Shown here one piece after another: positions 53,966 to 63,282 of a stretch of 64,000 bases of DNA. The number at the start of each line of letters is the position of its first letter. The stretch's first letter is position 1. Source of the stretch: Acidobacteriota bacterium (GTDB lineage Bacteria; Acidobacteriota; Vicinamibacteria; Vicinamibacterales; CAVVIG01); the NCBI GenBank assembly GCA_003222395.1, contig QHWB01000040.1, positions 64,573 to 128,572 on the forward strand, written 5' to 3'. The position numbers were made by a program, and so were the translations under genes. The notes beneath the pieces are model-generated. The model made no database searches and was not told the DNA's origin. It worked only from the letters and a program-made list of their open reading frames with translations.

Positions 53966-53994
53966 TTGTCAGCCCGGCGCGCTCCTTGTAAGAT
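53966..53994 (+). promoter_or_regulatory. Promoter of purC
   Basis: TTGTCA (53966-53971) and TAAGAT (53989-53994) are separated by exactly 17 bases and point toward purC, whose start is about 24 bases past the expected start of transcription. A minus-strand TATAGT (53941-53946) nearby would serve the divergent membrane protein gene. Confidence 0.6.
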
Positions 53995-54024
53995 GCGGGG
54001 CTTCGTCCGTCAGAGGATCGTTTC

Positions 54025-55077
54025 TTGTCGCTCGCCTCTCCCGTTCTCCAGACCAGGCTCGCGGATCGCGCACCGGATCGACGGGGAAAAGTCCGCGACA
54101 TTTTCGAGTTCGGCGATCGTCTCCTGATCGTCGCCAGCGATCGCATCTCGGCCTTCGACTACGTGCTTGGCTCGGGCATTCCGGACAAGGGTAAAGTTCT
54201 TACACAGATTTCGGCGTTCTGGTTCGAACGGACGCGCTCGATCGTCGGCAATCATCTGCTCTCGACCGATCCGTCGCAATTTCCCGAAGAAGCGCGCGCG
54301 GCAGCCGATTTGCTCCGCGGCCGATCGATGCTGGTCACGCGAACCGAACCGTTGCCGATCGAGTGCGTCGCTCGCGGCTATCTGTCGGGATCGGGGTGGA
54401 AGGACTATCGCGCCACCGGCGAGATCTGCGGCATCCGGCTGCCGCCGGCGCTGCACGAATCGGATCGATTGCCGCGGCCGATTTTCACACCGGCCACCAA
54501 GGCGCAGAGCGGACACGACATCAACATCACCGAGCGTGAGGCGGCCGATATCATCGGATCGGAACTGCTCGAACGCGTCCGCGATCTCACGCTGCGGTTG
54601 TACGCCGAAGGATCGGCCCACGCGGAATCGCGCGGCATCATCGTCGCCGACACGAAGTTCGAGTTCGGCCGTCTGCCGGACGGCGAGATCCTGCTGATCG
54701 ACGAGGTGCTGACGCCCGATTCATCGCGTTTCTGGCCGATTGATGGCTACGCGCCAGGCGGTCCGCAGCCAAGCTTCGACAAGCAGTTCGTCCGCGATTA
54801 CCTCGAATCGATTCGGTGGAACAAGCAGCCGCCCGTTCCATCGTTGCCATCGGATGTCGTCGCGCGCACGCGCGAAAAATACGTCGAGGCGTTTCGGCGC
54901 CTCACGGAAAGGGACCTGGACAGCCCTGAGCCGTTGCAAGGCGCGGAGCCGCCGAGCAACCGCGCCAGGGGTGGGGCCCCGGCGCGAAAAGAAAACAGCC
55001 CTGAGCCGTTGCGAGGCGCGGAGCCGCCGAGCAACCGCGCCGGGGGTGGGGCCCCGGCGCGAAAAGAAAACAGATGA
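54025..55077 (+). CDS. purC: SAICAR synthase with repeat-derived tail
   Basis: Purine synthesis: joins CAIR and aspartate. The 350 residues begin in the family manner (RGKVRDIFEF, then RLLIVASDRISAFDYVL). IECVARGYLSGSGWKDY, FTPATKAQSGHDINI, and GIIVADTKFEFG with LLIDEVLTPDSSRFWP are present. The core ends near residue 298 (RLTERDLD). The remaining 52 residues are two copies of a 25-residue unit (SPEPLxGAEPPSNRAxGG, then APARKEN), encoded by a tandem 75-bp repeat. TTG 54025 follows agagga. The stop overlaps the next ATG. Confidence 0.93.
   Translation: MSLASPVLQTRLADRAPDRRGKVRDIFEFGDRLLIVASDRISAFDYVLGSGIPDKGKVLTQISAFWFERTRSIVGNHLLSTDPSQFPEEARAAADLLRGRSMLVTRTEPLPIECVARGYLSGSGWKDYRATGEICGIRLPPALHESDRLPRPIFTPATKAQSGHDINITEREAADIIGSELLERVRDLTLRLYAEGSAHAESRGIIVADTKFEFGRLPDGEILLIDEVLTPDSSRFWPIDGYAPGGPQPSFDKQFVRDYLESIRWNKQPPVPSLPSDVVARTREKYVEAFRRLTERDLDSPEPLQGAEPPSNRARGGAPARKENSPEPLRGAEPPSNRAGGGAPARKENR
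54921..55070 (+). repeat. Tandem 75-bp repeat, two copies, in the 3' end of purC
   Basis: Copies at 54921-54995 and 54996-55070 differ at two bases (a/g in gttgcaag and in gccaggggt). Each starts cagccctgagcc and holds ggggtggggccccggcgcg. Being 75 bases, they keep the frame. Related copies occur at 43410-43560 and inverted at 6312-6375. Confidence 0.9.
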
Positions 55078-55289
55078 TCGCCGAGAGGCTGCAGAAGCTC
55101 GTCGAGGAAATGGTGGACGAAGGGGTGCAGTTCGACGACGCGGTGCACGAGTTCGAAAAACGATTCATCTCGCGCGTGCTCGGCCAGTTCGACGGCAGCC
55201 TGACGAAGACGGCCGACGCCCTCGGCATCCACCGCAACACGCTCACGCGGAAGATGGGCGAATACAAAATCAAGCGAAGGGCGGGATAG
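55074..55289 (+). CDS. Fis-type helix-turn-helix mini-protein
   Basis: DNA-binding protein of 71 residues consisting of a helical N-terminus and a Fis-family HTH (LTKTADALGIHRNTLTRKMG, then EYKIKRR). The layout resembles the C-terminal domain of NtrC-like proteins and Fis, but without an activation domain. ATG 55074 overlaps the purC stop as ATGA, so it is produced along with PurC. It precedes groESL. Targets unknown. Confidence 0.82.
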   Translation: MIAERLQKLVEEMVDEGVQFDDAVHEFEKRFISRVLGQFDGSLTKTADALGIHRNTLTRKMGEYKIKRRAG

Positions 55290-55313
55290 GCGGGAAGGGC
55301 CCTCCTTCCCGCC
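55289..55313 (+). terminator. Hairpin after the Fis-type gene
   Basis: A perfect 10-bp stem (ggcgggaagg, ccttcccgcc) with loop gccct begins at the stop codon. It lacks a T run. It likely separates the purC unit from groESL. Confidence 0.65.
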
Positions 55314-55337
55314 CTGGCCAATGGCCGTTGCACGGGA

Positions 55338-55405
55338 TTAGCACTCGCCCGTTGACTCTGCCAACGGCTCCAATATAATTGGCAGTCGCCCTTACCGAGT
55401 GCTAA
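55338..55405 (+). promoter_or_regulatory. groESL promoter inside a split CIRCE-type inverted repeat
   Basis: TTAGCACTC (55338-55346) and GAGTGCTAA (55397-55405) are exact CIRCE half-sites, the HrcA operator sequence. The usual spacer is 9 bases; here it is 50. Between them lies a strong promoter: TTGACT (55352-55357), 16-base spacer, TATAAT (55374-55379). An inner dyad tgccaa/ttggca surrounds the -10 box. Repression by HrcA is inferred; hrcA is not in the window. Confidence 0.85.
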
Positions 55406-55448
55406 CGCCTCTTTGGGCTGCCCTTTTTCTTAGACCTGGAGCATACGC

Positions 55449-55766
55449 ATGAACGTCAGACCGCTGCACGACCGCATCATTGTTCAACGGATCGAGGAAG
55501 GTGAGCAGAAAGTTGGCGGCATCATCATCCCCGATACCGCGAAGGAAAAGCCCCAGCAGGGCAAAGTCATCGCCGCTGGCGCCGGCAAGTCGAAGGACGA
55601 TGGCAAGCGCGTCCCACTCGACGTGAAAGCGGGCGATCTGATCCTGTTCGGAAAGTACTCCGGCCAGGAGATCAAGCTCGATGGCGAGGAGTACCTCATC
55701 ATGCGCGAGGACGAAGTTCTCGGCGTGATCGAGAACGGCGGAGTCCCGAAGAAAGCGAAGAAGTAG
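55449..55766 (+). CDS. groES: Co-chaperonin GroES
   Basis: Heptameric lid of the GroEL chamber. The 105 residues start [16 protein letters not shown]. They have the mobile loop [31 protein letters not shown], and [23 protein letters not shown] 55449 follows ctggag. Controlled by the split CIRCE promoter. Confidence 0.97.
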   Translation: MNVRPLHDRIIVQRIEEGEQKVGGIIIPDTAKEKPQQGKVIAAGAGKSKDDGKRVPLDVKAGDLILFGKYSGQEIKLDGEEYLIMREDEVLGVIENGGVPKKAKK

Positions 55767-57461
<1,695 letters not shown>

Positions 57462-57478
57462 TCGTTAGTCGTTGGTCG

Positions 57479-57515
57479 GGCCCGGTGGTGAAAAGCTGCC
57501 GGGCCGTTTCTTTTT
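57479..57515. terminator. Terminator after groEL
   Basis: ggcccgg (57479-57485) pairs with ccgggcc (57499-57505), followed by gtttcttttt. The T run reaches the stop codon of the convergent tonB gene. Confidence 0.8.
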
Positions 57516-58431
57516 AGCGCAGGGTAAACGTCAGCTCGATCGTGATGAGGACCGACACCGGTTCGCCCATCCGCGTCCCTGGACGGAAGCGCCACTGCCT
57601 GGCGGCTTTAATCGCCTCCTGATCGAGACCGAACGTCGAATCGAGCGAGCGGATCACTTGCACGTCGCCTACCGAACCATCCGGTCGCACGACGCACTCG
57701 ACGAGCACGGTGCCCTGCACCTTCGCGCGCATCGCATCCGATGTGTAGGCCGGCTTCACTTCACGAAGGAGCTGCGGGAGCGTGACGCCGTTGCCCGGGC
57801 GGTACACTCCGCCTCCGGTACCGCCGCCGCTGCCGGGGCCGAGACCGGAGCCGTTGCCAGGACCGATGCCGGTACCCGCGCCGGTGCCGGCGCCGCCGCC
57901 AGTGCCCGATCCCTGCGACATCGTCGGTGGTCCGGGTGGCGCGTCAATCGCGCCGGGCAGTGAATCGGCTGCCGACGCGGTGACCTTCGCGGGGATGTTC
58001 AACTGCTCGACGGGGTTTGGTTCGTTCTTCGCGATCTGCGGCGTCACGGCGGGCTGTTTGACCACCGGCACCGTCAGCTTGTCTTTGCCCGGCAACTCCG
58101 CCTTGCGCGGTGGCTCCTTCATGCGGTTGCCGCCGCCGCCGCCACCGCCGCCCGGACCGAGCTGATTCAACCAGATGATCCCGCTGTTCGGATGTTCGGG
58201 AAGAACTGCTGCTTCGGTCGTCCGGTTTGCCGTGTAGCGAATCGCCCACAGCAGCACGGCGACCATCACGATGTGATACGCAAACGAGGCAAGCGCCGCC
58301 GGCCCGATCCGCTTCTCCGGTTGCTCGAACAGGAACGGCACCTCGACCGGGTGGTCCCCTTCGAAGTGCAGGCACAGGTGTCCCGCAGATGTGTTGACAG
58401 GCACTTCGACTGTGGCGCTTGGGTCTGACAT
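57514..58431 (-). CDS. tonB: Energy transducer TonB
   Basis: Couples the inner-membrane proton motive force to outer-membrane transport. From ATG 58431 the product has 305 residues; the frame extends to 58626, with ATG 58521 as another choice. A membrane helix lies near residues 48-66 (ASFAYHIVMVAVLLWAIRY). A Gly/Pro-rich periplasmic stretch follows, with an eight-glycine run and a GTGGGAGTGAGTGIG region. The TonB C-terminal domain has LLREVKPAYTSDAMRAKVQG, TVLVECVVRPDGSVGDVQV and AARQWRFRPGTRMGEPV. No exbB/exbD near. Confidence 0.87.
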   Translation of the reverse strand: MSDPSATVEVPVNTSAGHLCLHFEGDHPVEVPFLFEQPEKRIGPAALASFAYHIVMVAVLLWAIRYTANRTTEAAVLPEHPNSGIIWLNQLGPGGGGGGGGNRMKEPPRKAELPGKDKLTVPVVKQPAVTPQIAKNEPNPVEQLNIPAKVTASAADSLPGAIDAPPGPPTMSQGSGTGGGAGTGAGTGIGPGNGSGLGPGSGGGTGGGVYRPGNGVTLPQLLREVKPAYTSDAMRAKVQGTVLVECVVRPDGSVGDVQVIRSLDSTFGLDQEAIKAARQWRFRPGTRMGEPVSVLITIELTFTLR

Positions 58432-58637
58432 CGGAAACGACAGGTCGTTGGTGCTGATATTTTCGCGCACGAGTCTTCCGGGCTGCAACTGCAAAAGGAG
58501 TGCCTCGAGGCCCAGGCGCATTTTGTTACGACGAACGGCAGATGATGTCGGCCGGGGTGTCCTCATTTCGTTTTGCGAAAGGCGGAACCGCGATCGATCT
58601 CGCATCGCATATCGGCGCCTCGACACGCAATCTGCAA

Positions 58638-59096
58638 TCAGACTCGACCGCCCCAGGCGCCGATCGCTGCGTTCCCGGCGCCGTACGAGTGCAGAACCGC
58701 GAGCGCGTCTGCCGCGCGCGGCTCCGTTCGAATCGCCACCAGTACGCCACCGCGTGCCGTCAGCGTTTCGTAAATGCGTCCGTCGTGCGGCTGGAACCCC
58801 ACGCGCCGCATCGTGGCGGCCAGACCCAGTTTTCCGAGATCCCGAGCGCTGCCCTGCAGCGTCTCGACGAGCGTCCCGTGCGCGATGACGGTTCCAACGC
58901 CCGTAATCTCGAAGCGCTCGCCGGCCTGGCCGAAAATTTTTTGAACGAGCGCCGCCAAATCTTGGCTGTCCTTGGCAAGGATCGTCATGGCGTCAGGCGG
59001 AAACCCTGCACGCTTCAGCGCGTCGATGCCTTTTGTCGCCCACGAAACGTCCTGGAACACTCCGACGGTAAAGAGGCTGGTCTCGAGGTCAACCAT
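58638..59096 (-). CDS. General stress protein 17M-like domain protein
   Basis: Protein of 152 residues. It has a GSP17M-like/DUF1269-type fold start: FTVGVFQDVSWATKGIDALK and AGFPPDAMTILAKDSQDLAA. The middle has GVGTVIAHGTLVETLQG, and the end RRVGFQPHDGRIYETLTARG with VLVAIRTEPRAADALAVL repeats an alpha-beta unit. ATG 59096 is chosen because the frame further back is repeat-rich spacer. Function unknown; similar proteins respond to stress. Confidence 0.7.
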   Translation of the reverse strand: MVDLETSLFTVGVFQDVSWATKGIDALKRAGFPPDAMTILAKDSQDLAALVQKIFGQAGERFEITGVGTVIAHGTLVETLQGSARDLGKLGLAATMRRVGFQPHDGRIYETLTARGGVLVAIRTEPRAADALAVLHSYGAGNAAIGAWGGRV

Positions 59097-59110
59097 GGGC
59101 GTGTAATGTA

Positions 59111-59165
59111 ACACGCTGGTTGCTGGAGACTGGTGCTGGTTGGTTGCTGGGGACTGGGTGCTGGA
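59111..59165 (+). repeat. Short-period ctggttg/ctggag array
   Basis: Runs of ctggttgctgg, gactggtgctgg and ggactgggtgctgg units. It resembles the 7-8 bp arrays elsewhere in the window but lacks an inverted arm. It overlaps the possible starts of the next gene. Confidence 0.6.
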
Positions 59166-60414
59166 CGAGTTGAAACTCGATGTCGCAATCGTTGGCGCGG
59201 GGCCGGCCGGTGCGTGGGCGGCGCATGCGCTCGCCCGCCAGGGGGCGCGCGTCACGATCTTCGATCCGTCGCATCCGCGCGAAAAACCGTGCGGCGGCGG
59301 CGTCACTGGACGCGCGCTCGCCATCGTCGCTGACGCGATTCCATCCACAGCGCTCGATCGATCGACGATTCGTTCGGCGCGATTCGGCGACTCGATCGTC
59401 CCGCTCGACACCGACGCGCTCTCAGTCGCCAGCCGCGCGGCCTTCGACGCGGCGCTTCTCGACGCGGCGCGACGCGCCGGTGCATCGGTCGTCGCCGAAC
59501 GGGTGATCGAGATCCACGTCGACGCGTCAGGTATCGCGCTCCGAACCGCACGTGGCGTGCATCACGCGCGCTTCCTGATCGGCGCCGACGGAGCGAACGG
59601 CCTCGTGCGCCGCCGTCTCGCACGCGCCTTTCGCCGCGATCAGCTGTCCATCGCCACCGGCTTCTACGCGACGGGCGTGACGAGCGACGAGATCGTCGTC
59701 GACTTCGTCGCCGATCCGCCCGGCTACGTCTGGTCGTTTCCGCGGCCCGACCATCTCGCCATCGGGATCTGCGCGCAGGCCGACGGCGGGTTCACGTCGG
59801 GCGAGTTGCGCGGCCGCACACTCGAATGGATCTCGCGCACGCAGGTCGCGCGCGGCCACACGCGCCTCGAGCCGTACTCCTGGCCGATTCCATCGCTTTC
59901 AGCCGCCGATTTAGAAGCCGTCGACCTCGCCGGTCCCCGCTGGTGTCTTCTCGGCGACGCGGCCGGTCTGGTCGATCCGATCACGCGCGAAGGCATCTAC
60001 TTCGCGCTGCGCTCTGCCGAATCGATTGCGGCCGCGCTGGGCGCGGCCGATCCCGCGCGCGAATTCACCGCGCGTGTGTTCGACACGGCGATTGCAGAGC
60101 TTGTACGCGCGGCGCGCCTGAAGGATCGCTTCTTTCAACCGGCATTCGTGAGGCTTCTGCTGCGCGCCTTGCGGCAGAGCGCCGGCGTACGCGCAGTGAT
60201 GGCCGATCTCATCGCCGGTCGCCAGGAGTACCGCTCGCTGAAATGGCGCCTGCTCAAGACGCTCGAGGTCGGCCTCGCGATCGATGCGGCCGTGACGTTG
60301 AAACGCGTTCAGCGCGAGAAATACCCGTCGCGCGCCCTGACGCGCACGCCAGGCCGGTTGACGGTGACATCGATCGACCGCCAGCCCTGTTCTCCGCCGC
60401 GCGCCGGTGCGTAG
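59158..60414 (+). CDS. FAD-dependent oxidoreductase (geranylgeranyl reductase family)
   Basis: Flavoprotein of about 418 residues. The FAD Rossmann motif is LDVAIVGAGPAGAWAAHALA, then PREKPCGGGVTGRAL, the PCGGG motif typical of geranylgeranyl reductases. LIGADGANGLVRR and WCLLGDAAGLVDPITREGIY are further flavin motifs. Substrate unknown; this family reduces isoprenoid double bonds or acts as halogenase-like monooxygenase. Start uncertain: TTG 59140, GTG 59158 or TTG 59170. Its 3' end overlaps the convergent VWA gene by 106 bases, and the last ~35 residues look non-native. Confidence 0.82.
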   Translation: MLDELKLDVAIVGAGPAGAWAAHALARQGARVTIFDPSHPREKPCGGGVTGRALAIVADAIPSTALDRSTIRSARFGDSIVPLDTDALSVASRAAFDAALLDAARRAGASVVAERVIEIHVDASGIALRTARGVHHARFLIGADGANGLVRRRLARAFRRDQLSIATGFYATGVTSDEIVVDFVADPPGYVWSFPRPDHLAIGICAQADGGFTSGELRGRTLEWISRTQVARGHTRLEPYSWPIPSLSAADLEAVDLAGPRWCLLGDAAGLVDPITREGIYFALRSAESIAAALGAADPAREFTARVFDTAIAELVRAARLKDRFFQPAFVRLLLRALRQSAGVRAVMADLIAGRQEYRSLKWRLLKTLEVGLAIDAAVTLKRVQREKYPSRALTRTPGRLTVTSIDRQPCSPPRAGA

Positions 60415-61199
60415 CCGAGCAAGTACTGGAAATGCAGTTCGCGCGCAATGGCCGTCATTTCCGCCGGCAGCTCGCGTGGATCCTTGACGAAGAACGATCG
60501 GCCGCCGGTGGCGGCCGCGAGCTCCGCGAAGATCGGCGCGCGCGTCCGACCGATCGCGATCGGGTACGCGAGCACGTCGCTGCGGCGCGCGCGATCGAGG
60601 AGCGCGGCCGGCTGTGTGTCGCTGTACCGATCGACGCCGTCAGACAACAGGACCAGCGCTCGACGTCCCTTTGCCGATTGAATCGCGTCGATCGCCCGGA
60701 CCGTCGCGTCGTAGAGCGGCGTCGTGCCCCACGGCTCGATCCGATCGATCGCGGCGAGCGCGGCCGCGCGATCTGCGGACAACGGCGCCGCCACCTCGGT
60801 CTCGCTCCCCACGGCGATCACCATCACCTGGTCGCCCGCACGCAGCGCTCCAACGAACGTGCGCGCGGCATTCTTGACCGCGCTCAGGCGATCCACCTTC
60901 CCGGAGGCCATGCTGAAGCTGCGATCGACGCCGATGGCGACGGATAACGGGAATTCACCAGCCGCGAACGCGCTCACCATCTGCGGGATGCCATCTTCGG
61001 CGACACGAAAATCAGCCGCGCTGAGATCGCCGATCGGCTCGCCGCGTTCGTCGGTAACCGTCGCATACACTTCGACGAGGTTCACACCGGAACTGAACTG
61101 GCCTCCGACTACGGCGGAGCCAGACGCGAACGATGATAGAATTACAGTTCCAAGGAGTGCCGCTATGGGTTCGTTAGGTCTGCCGGAACTGCTGGTCAT
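60309..61199 (-). CDS. Exported VWA-domain protein (acidobacterial VWFA-related type)
   Basis: Exported protein of about 296 residues from ATG 61199. A likely signal peptide is [20 protein letters not shown]. An N-terminal domain follows ([18 protein letters not shown], then [17 protein letters not shown]). The VWA has the MIDAS motif in altered form: VDRSFSMAS in place of DxSxS with Asp and Ser retained, then [14 protein letters not shown] and [13 protein letters not shown]. The end [14 protein letters not shown] and [11 protein letters not shown] is typical. Both ends overlap neighbours: tatA by 35 bases and the FAD gene by 106. Confidence 0.82.
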   Translation of the reverse strand: MTSSSGRPNEPIAALLGTVILSSFASGSAVVGGQFSSGVNLVEVYATVTDERGEPIGDLSAADFRVAEDGIPQMVSAFAAGEFPLSVAIGVDRSFSMASGKVDRLSAVKNAARTFVGALRAGDQVMVIAVGSETEVAAPLSADRAAALAAIDRIEPWGTTPLYDATVRAIDAIQSAKGRRALVLLSDGVDRYSDTQPAALLDRARRSDVLAYPIAIGRTRAPIFAELAAATGGRSFFVKDPRELPAEMTAIARELHFQYLLGYAPARGGEQGWRSIDVTVNRPGVRVRARDGYFSR

Positions 61200-61320
61200 T
61201 CTGGCCATCGTCTTCATCATCTTCGGAGCAAATCGCCTGCCCGGCCTCGGCCGTGGTATCGGCAGCGCGATCCGGAATTTCAAAGACGAGGTCACCGGCG
61301 GTAAGGACGAGAAGTCATAA
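61165..61320 (+). CDS. tatA: Twin-arginine translocase subunit TatA
   Basis: Small pore-forming subunit of the Tat export system. The 51 residues have the membrane helix [20 protein letters not shown], the hinge [19 protein letters not shown] and a short charged tail (TGGKDEKS). It is at the short end for TatA. ATG 61165 follows aaggagtg. No tatB or tatC is in the window. The start overlaps the divergent VWA gene and the end overlaps selB by 6 bases. Confidence 0.92.
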   Translation: MGSLGLPELLVILAIVFIIFGANRLPGLGRGIGSAIRNFKDEVTGGKDEKS

Positions 61321-63282
61321 AATCACCCGCGCGTCTCCCATTCGGCGTGTGACGCGCTCGCGGTCCAGGTACTCGAGCAGAGGGATCGCGAACTTACGCG
61401 TGACGCCGAACCGCTCCTTGAACGTAGCGACGTCGATGCGGGCCGCCGGGCCCGCGGCGGTCTTCAGCGCCGCTACTTCCGCTTTCAATTGCTTCAGCGC
61501 CTGGTCATGGAACAACAGCGTATCCACGCGGACCAGAACTTTCTGACGCTGTAACAGCTTCAGTATTCGATCGGCGACCGCGGGCGAGGCGTCCGCGTCA
61601 CGCGCAATTGCCGCGGCGTCCGGGGGCGTGAGTCCCGCGTCGCGATACGCGCGCTCGATTGCCAGGCGCGCGCGATCCTCGTCCGGCGACAGCGCAACAC
61701 GATGCGTGGCGAGCGCGACGCGATCGCGAACGGCGATGGTGCCGGCGCGCTCGAGGTCGGCGAGCGCGCGATCGAAGATCGACGCGGCGCCGCGGCCGAA
61801 CGTCCGCTCCCGCAACTCCTCGCGCGGTATCCCTTCCGACAGCGGCTCGGCGCGGTGATGTTCGGCGAGCGTCGCGACGATGGTTCCGGTCAGCTGCTGC
61901 AGGACCGCGTGCGCCACGAGCACGTCGCCTGCGAGGACCGCCTCGCTCGACTTCAACAGCGCGGCGATGCGTTCATCGATCGCCCGCGGGTCGACGCCGG
62001 CGCGCGTGATGAGCGCGCGCATCGGCAACCCGAGCGCGCCGCGCTCCGCGATCATCGCGCCAGCCGGATCGCGCTCGAGTCGGCGCATGCGATCGAGGGC
62101 GGCCGCGGTCCGAATGGCGGCTCGCGGCGGTGCAGGATCCAGAATCACGCCGCCGGCAATCGTCACGGACGGCGAATACGCGCGCAGGATGTAGCGATCG
62201 CCGCGCGCGAGCAACGCCGCGGCCTCGAGCCGCAGCCGTATGAATCCGCGAGCACCCGGCTCGATGGAGGGGCGGACCTGCGCGTCCGCTCCGTCCCGCA
62301 GAGGCCCGACGATGGCGACGCGGCCGAGAATCTCGGCGGTCCCCTGATGAAACCGCACGCGCGCGCCGTGCTTCAGCGGCTTCGCGTCAGGAAGCACCTC
62401 GACGGTCGCGTCCGCGAGTCGAGTCTCTTCGAAGGCGCCGGGCGTGACCAGATTCTGTCCGCGCGCGACGTCCGCGACATCGACGCCGCTCACGTTCACC
62501 GCGGTGCGGTTCCCGGCGATCGCCTCGGGTTGTTTCCGTCCATGCACCTGCACGCCGCGGACTTTGACCTTGATCGTTGAAGCCCGGCTGGAGCCGGACG
62601 CCGCTGACGGTGCTGACGACGCTGATGGAGACGTGTCTGGCATCACCGCGAGCTCGCTGTCGGTGGTGATTCGGCCCGACACGAGCGTGCCGGTGACGAC
62701 GGTGCCGAAACCTTTCATCGAGAACACGCGATCAATCGGCAGTCGAACGGAAGCATCAATCGGTCTGCCACGCGTTCCGGCGCTCACGCCGACGAGCGCG
62801 TCGCGAAAGACGTCCAGACCATCGCCGGTCTTCGACGAAAGCGGGACCACCGGCGCGCCCTCGAGGAACGAGCCGGTGACGAGCTCGCGAACTTCCATCC
62901 GCGTAAGCTCGAGCGTCTCGGCGTCCGCCAGGTCGGATTTGGTCAGCGCGATGAGACCCGCCGGTACCTGGAGCAGACGACAGATGTCGAAGTGTTCCCG
63001 CGTTTGCGGCATCACCGATTCGTCGGCCGCGACGACGAGGACGACGAGATCGATGCCGCCGACGCCGGCCAGCATGTTCTTCACGAACCGTTCGTGGCCC
63101 GGAACGTCGACGAAGGCGAAGTTGATGTCGCCGATCGTGGCGTGCGCGAACCCGAGATCGATCGTGATGCCGCGCGCCTTCTCTTCCTTCAGACGGTCCG
63201 GATCGGTGCCCGTCAGTGCGCGAACGAGCGCGCTCTTCCCGTGATCGATGTGCCCCGCGGTCCCGACGACGACCGATTTCAC
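61315..63282 (-). CDS. selB: Selenocysteine-specific elongation factor SelB
   Basis: Delivers Sec-tRNA to UGA codons with a SECIS element. The 655 residues begin with the GTPase: [53 protein letters not shown], and TKSDLAD. Domain II has [16 protein letters not shown], with a Ser/Ala-rich insertion ([18 protein letters not shown]) near 225. The C-terminal winged-helix repeats end with [20 protein letters not shown]. So the organism should make selenoproteins; selA, selC and selD are not in the window. It overlaps the RNase R gene by 4 bases. Confidence 0.95.
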   Translation of the reverse strand: MKSVVVGTAGHIDHGKSALVRALTGTDPDRLKEEKARGITIDLGFAHATIGDINFAFVDVPGHERFVKNMLAGVGGIDLVVLVVAADESVMPQTREHFDICRLLQVPAGLIALTKSDLADAETLELTRMEVRELVTGSFLEGAPVVPLSSKTGDGLDVFRDALVGVSAGTRGRPIDASVRLPIDRVFSMKGFGTVVTGTLVSGRITTDSELAVMPDTSPSASSAPSAASGSSRASTIKVKVRGVQVHGRKQPEAIAGNRTAVNVSGVDVADVARGQNLVTPGAFEETRLADATVEVLPDAKPLKHGARVRFHQGTAEILGRVAIVGPLRDGADAQVRPSIEPGARGFIRLRLEAAALLARGDRYILRAYSPSVTIAGGVILDPAPPRAAIRTAAALDRMRRLERDPAGAMIAERGALGLPMRALITRAGVDPRAIDERIAALLKSSEAVLAGDVLVAHAVLQQLTGTIVATLAEHHRAEPLSEGIPREELRERTFGRGAASIFDRALADLERAGTIAVRDRVALATHRVALSPDEDRARLAIERAYRDAGLTPPDAAAIARDADASPAVADRILKLLQRQKVLVRVDTLLFHDQALKQLKAEVAALKTAAGPAARIDVATFKERFGVTRKFAIPLLEYLDRERVTRRMGDARVIL

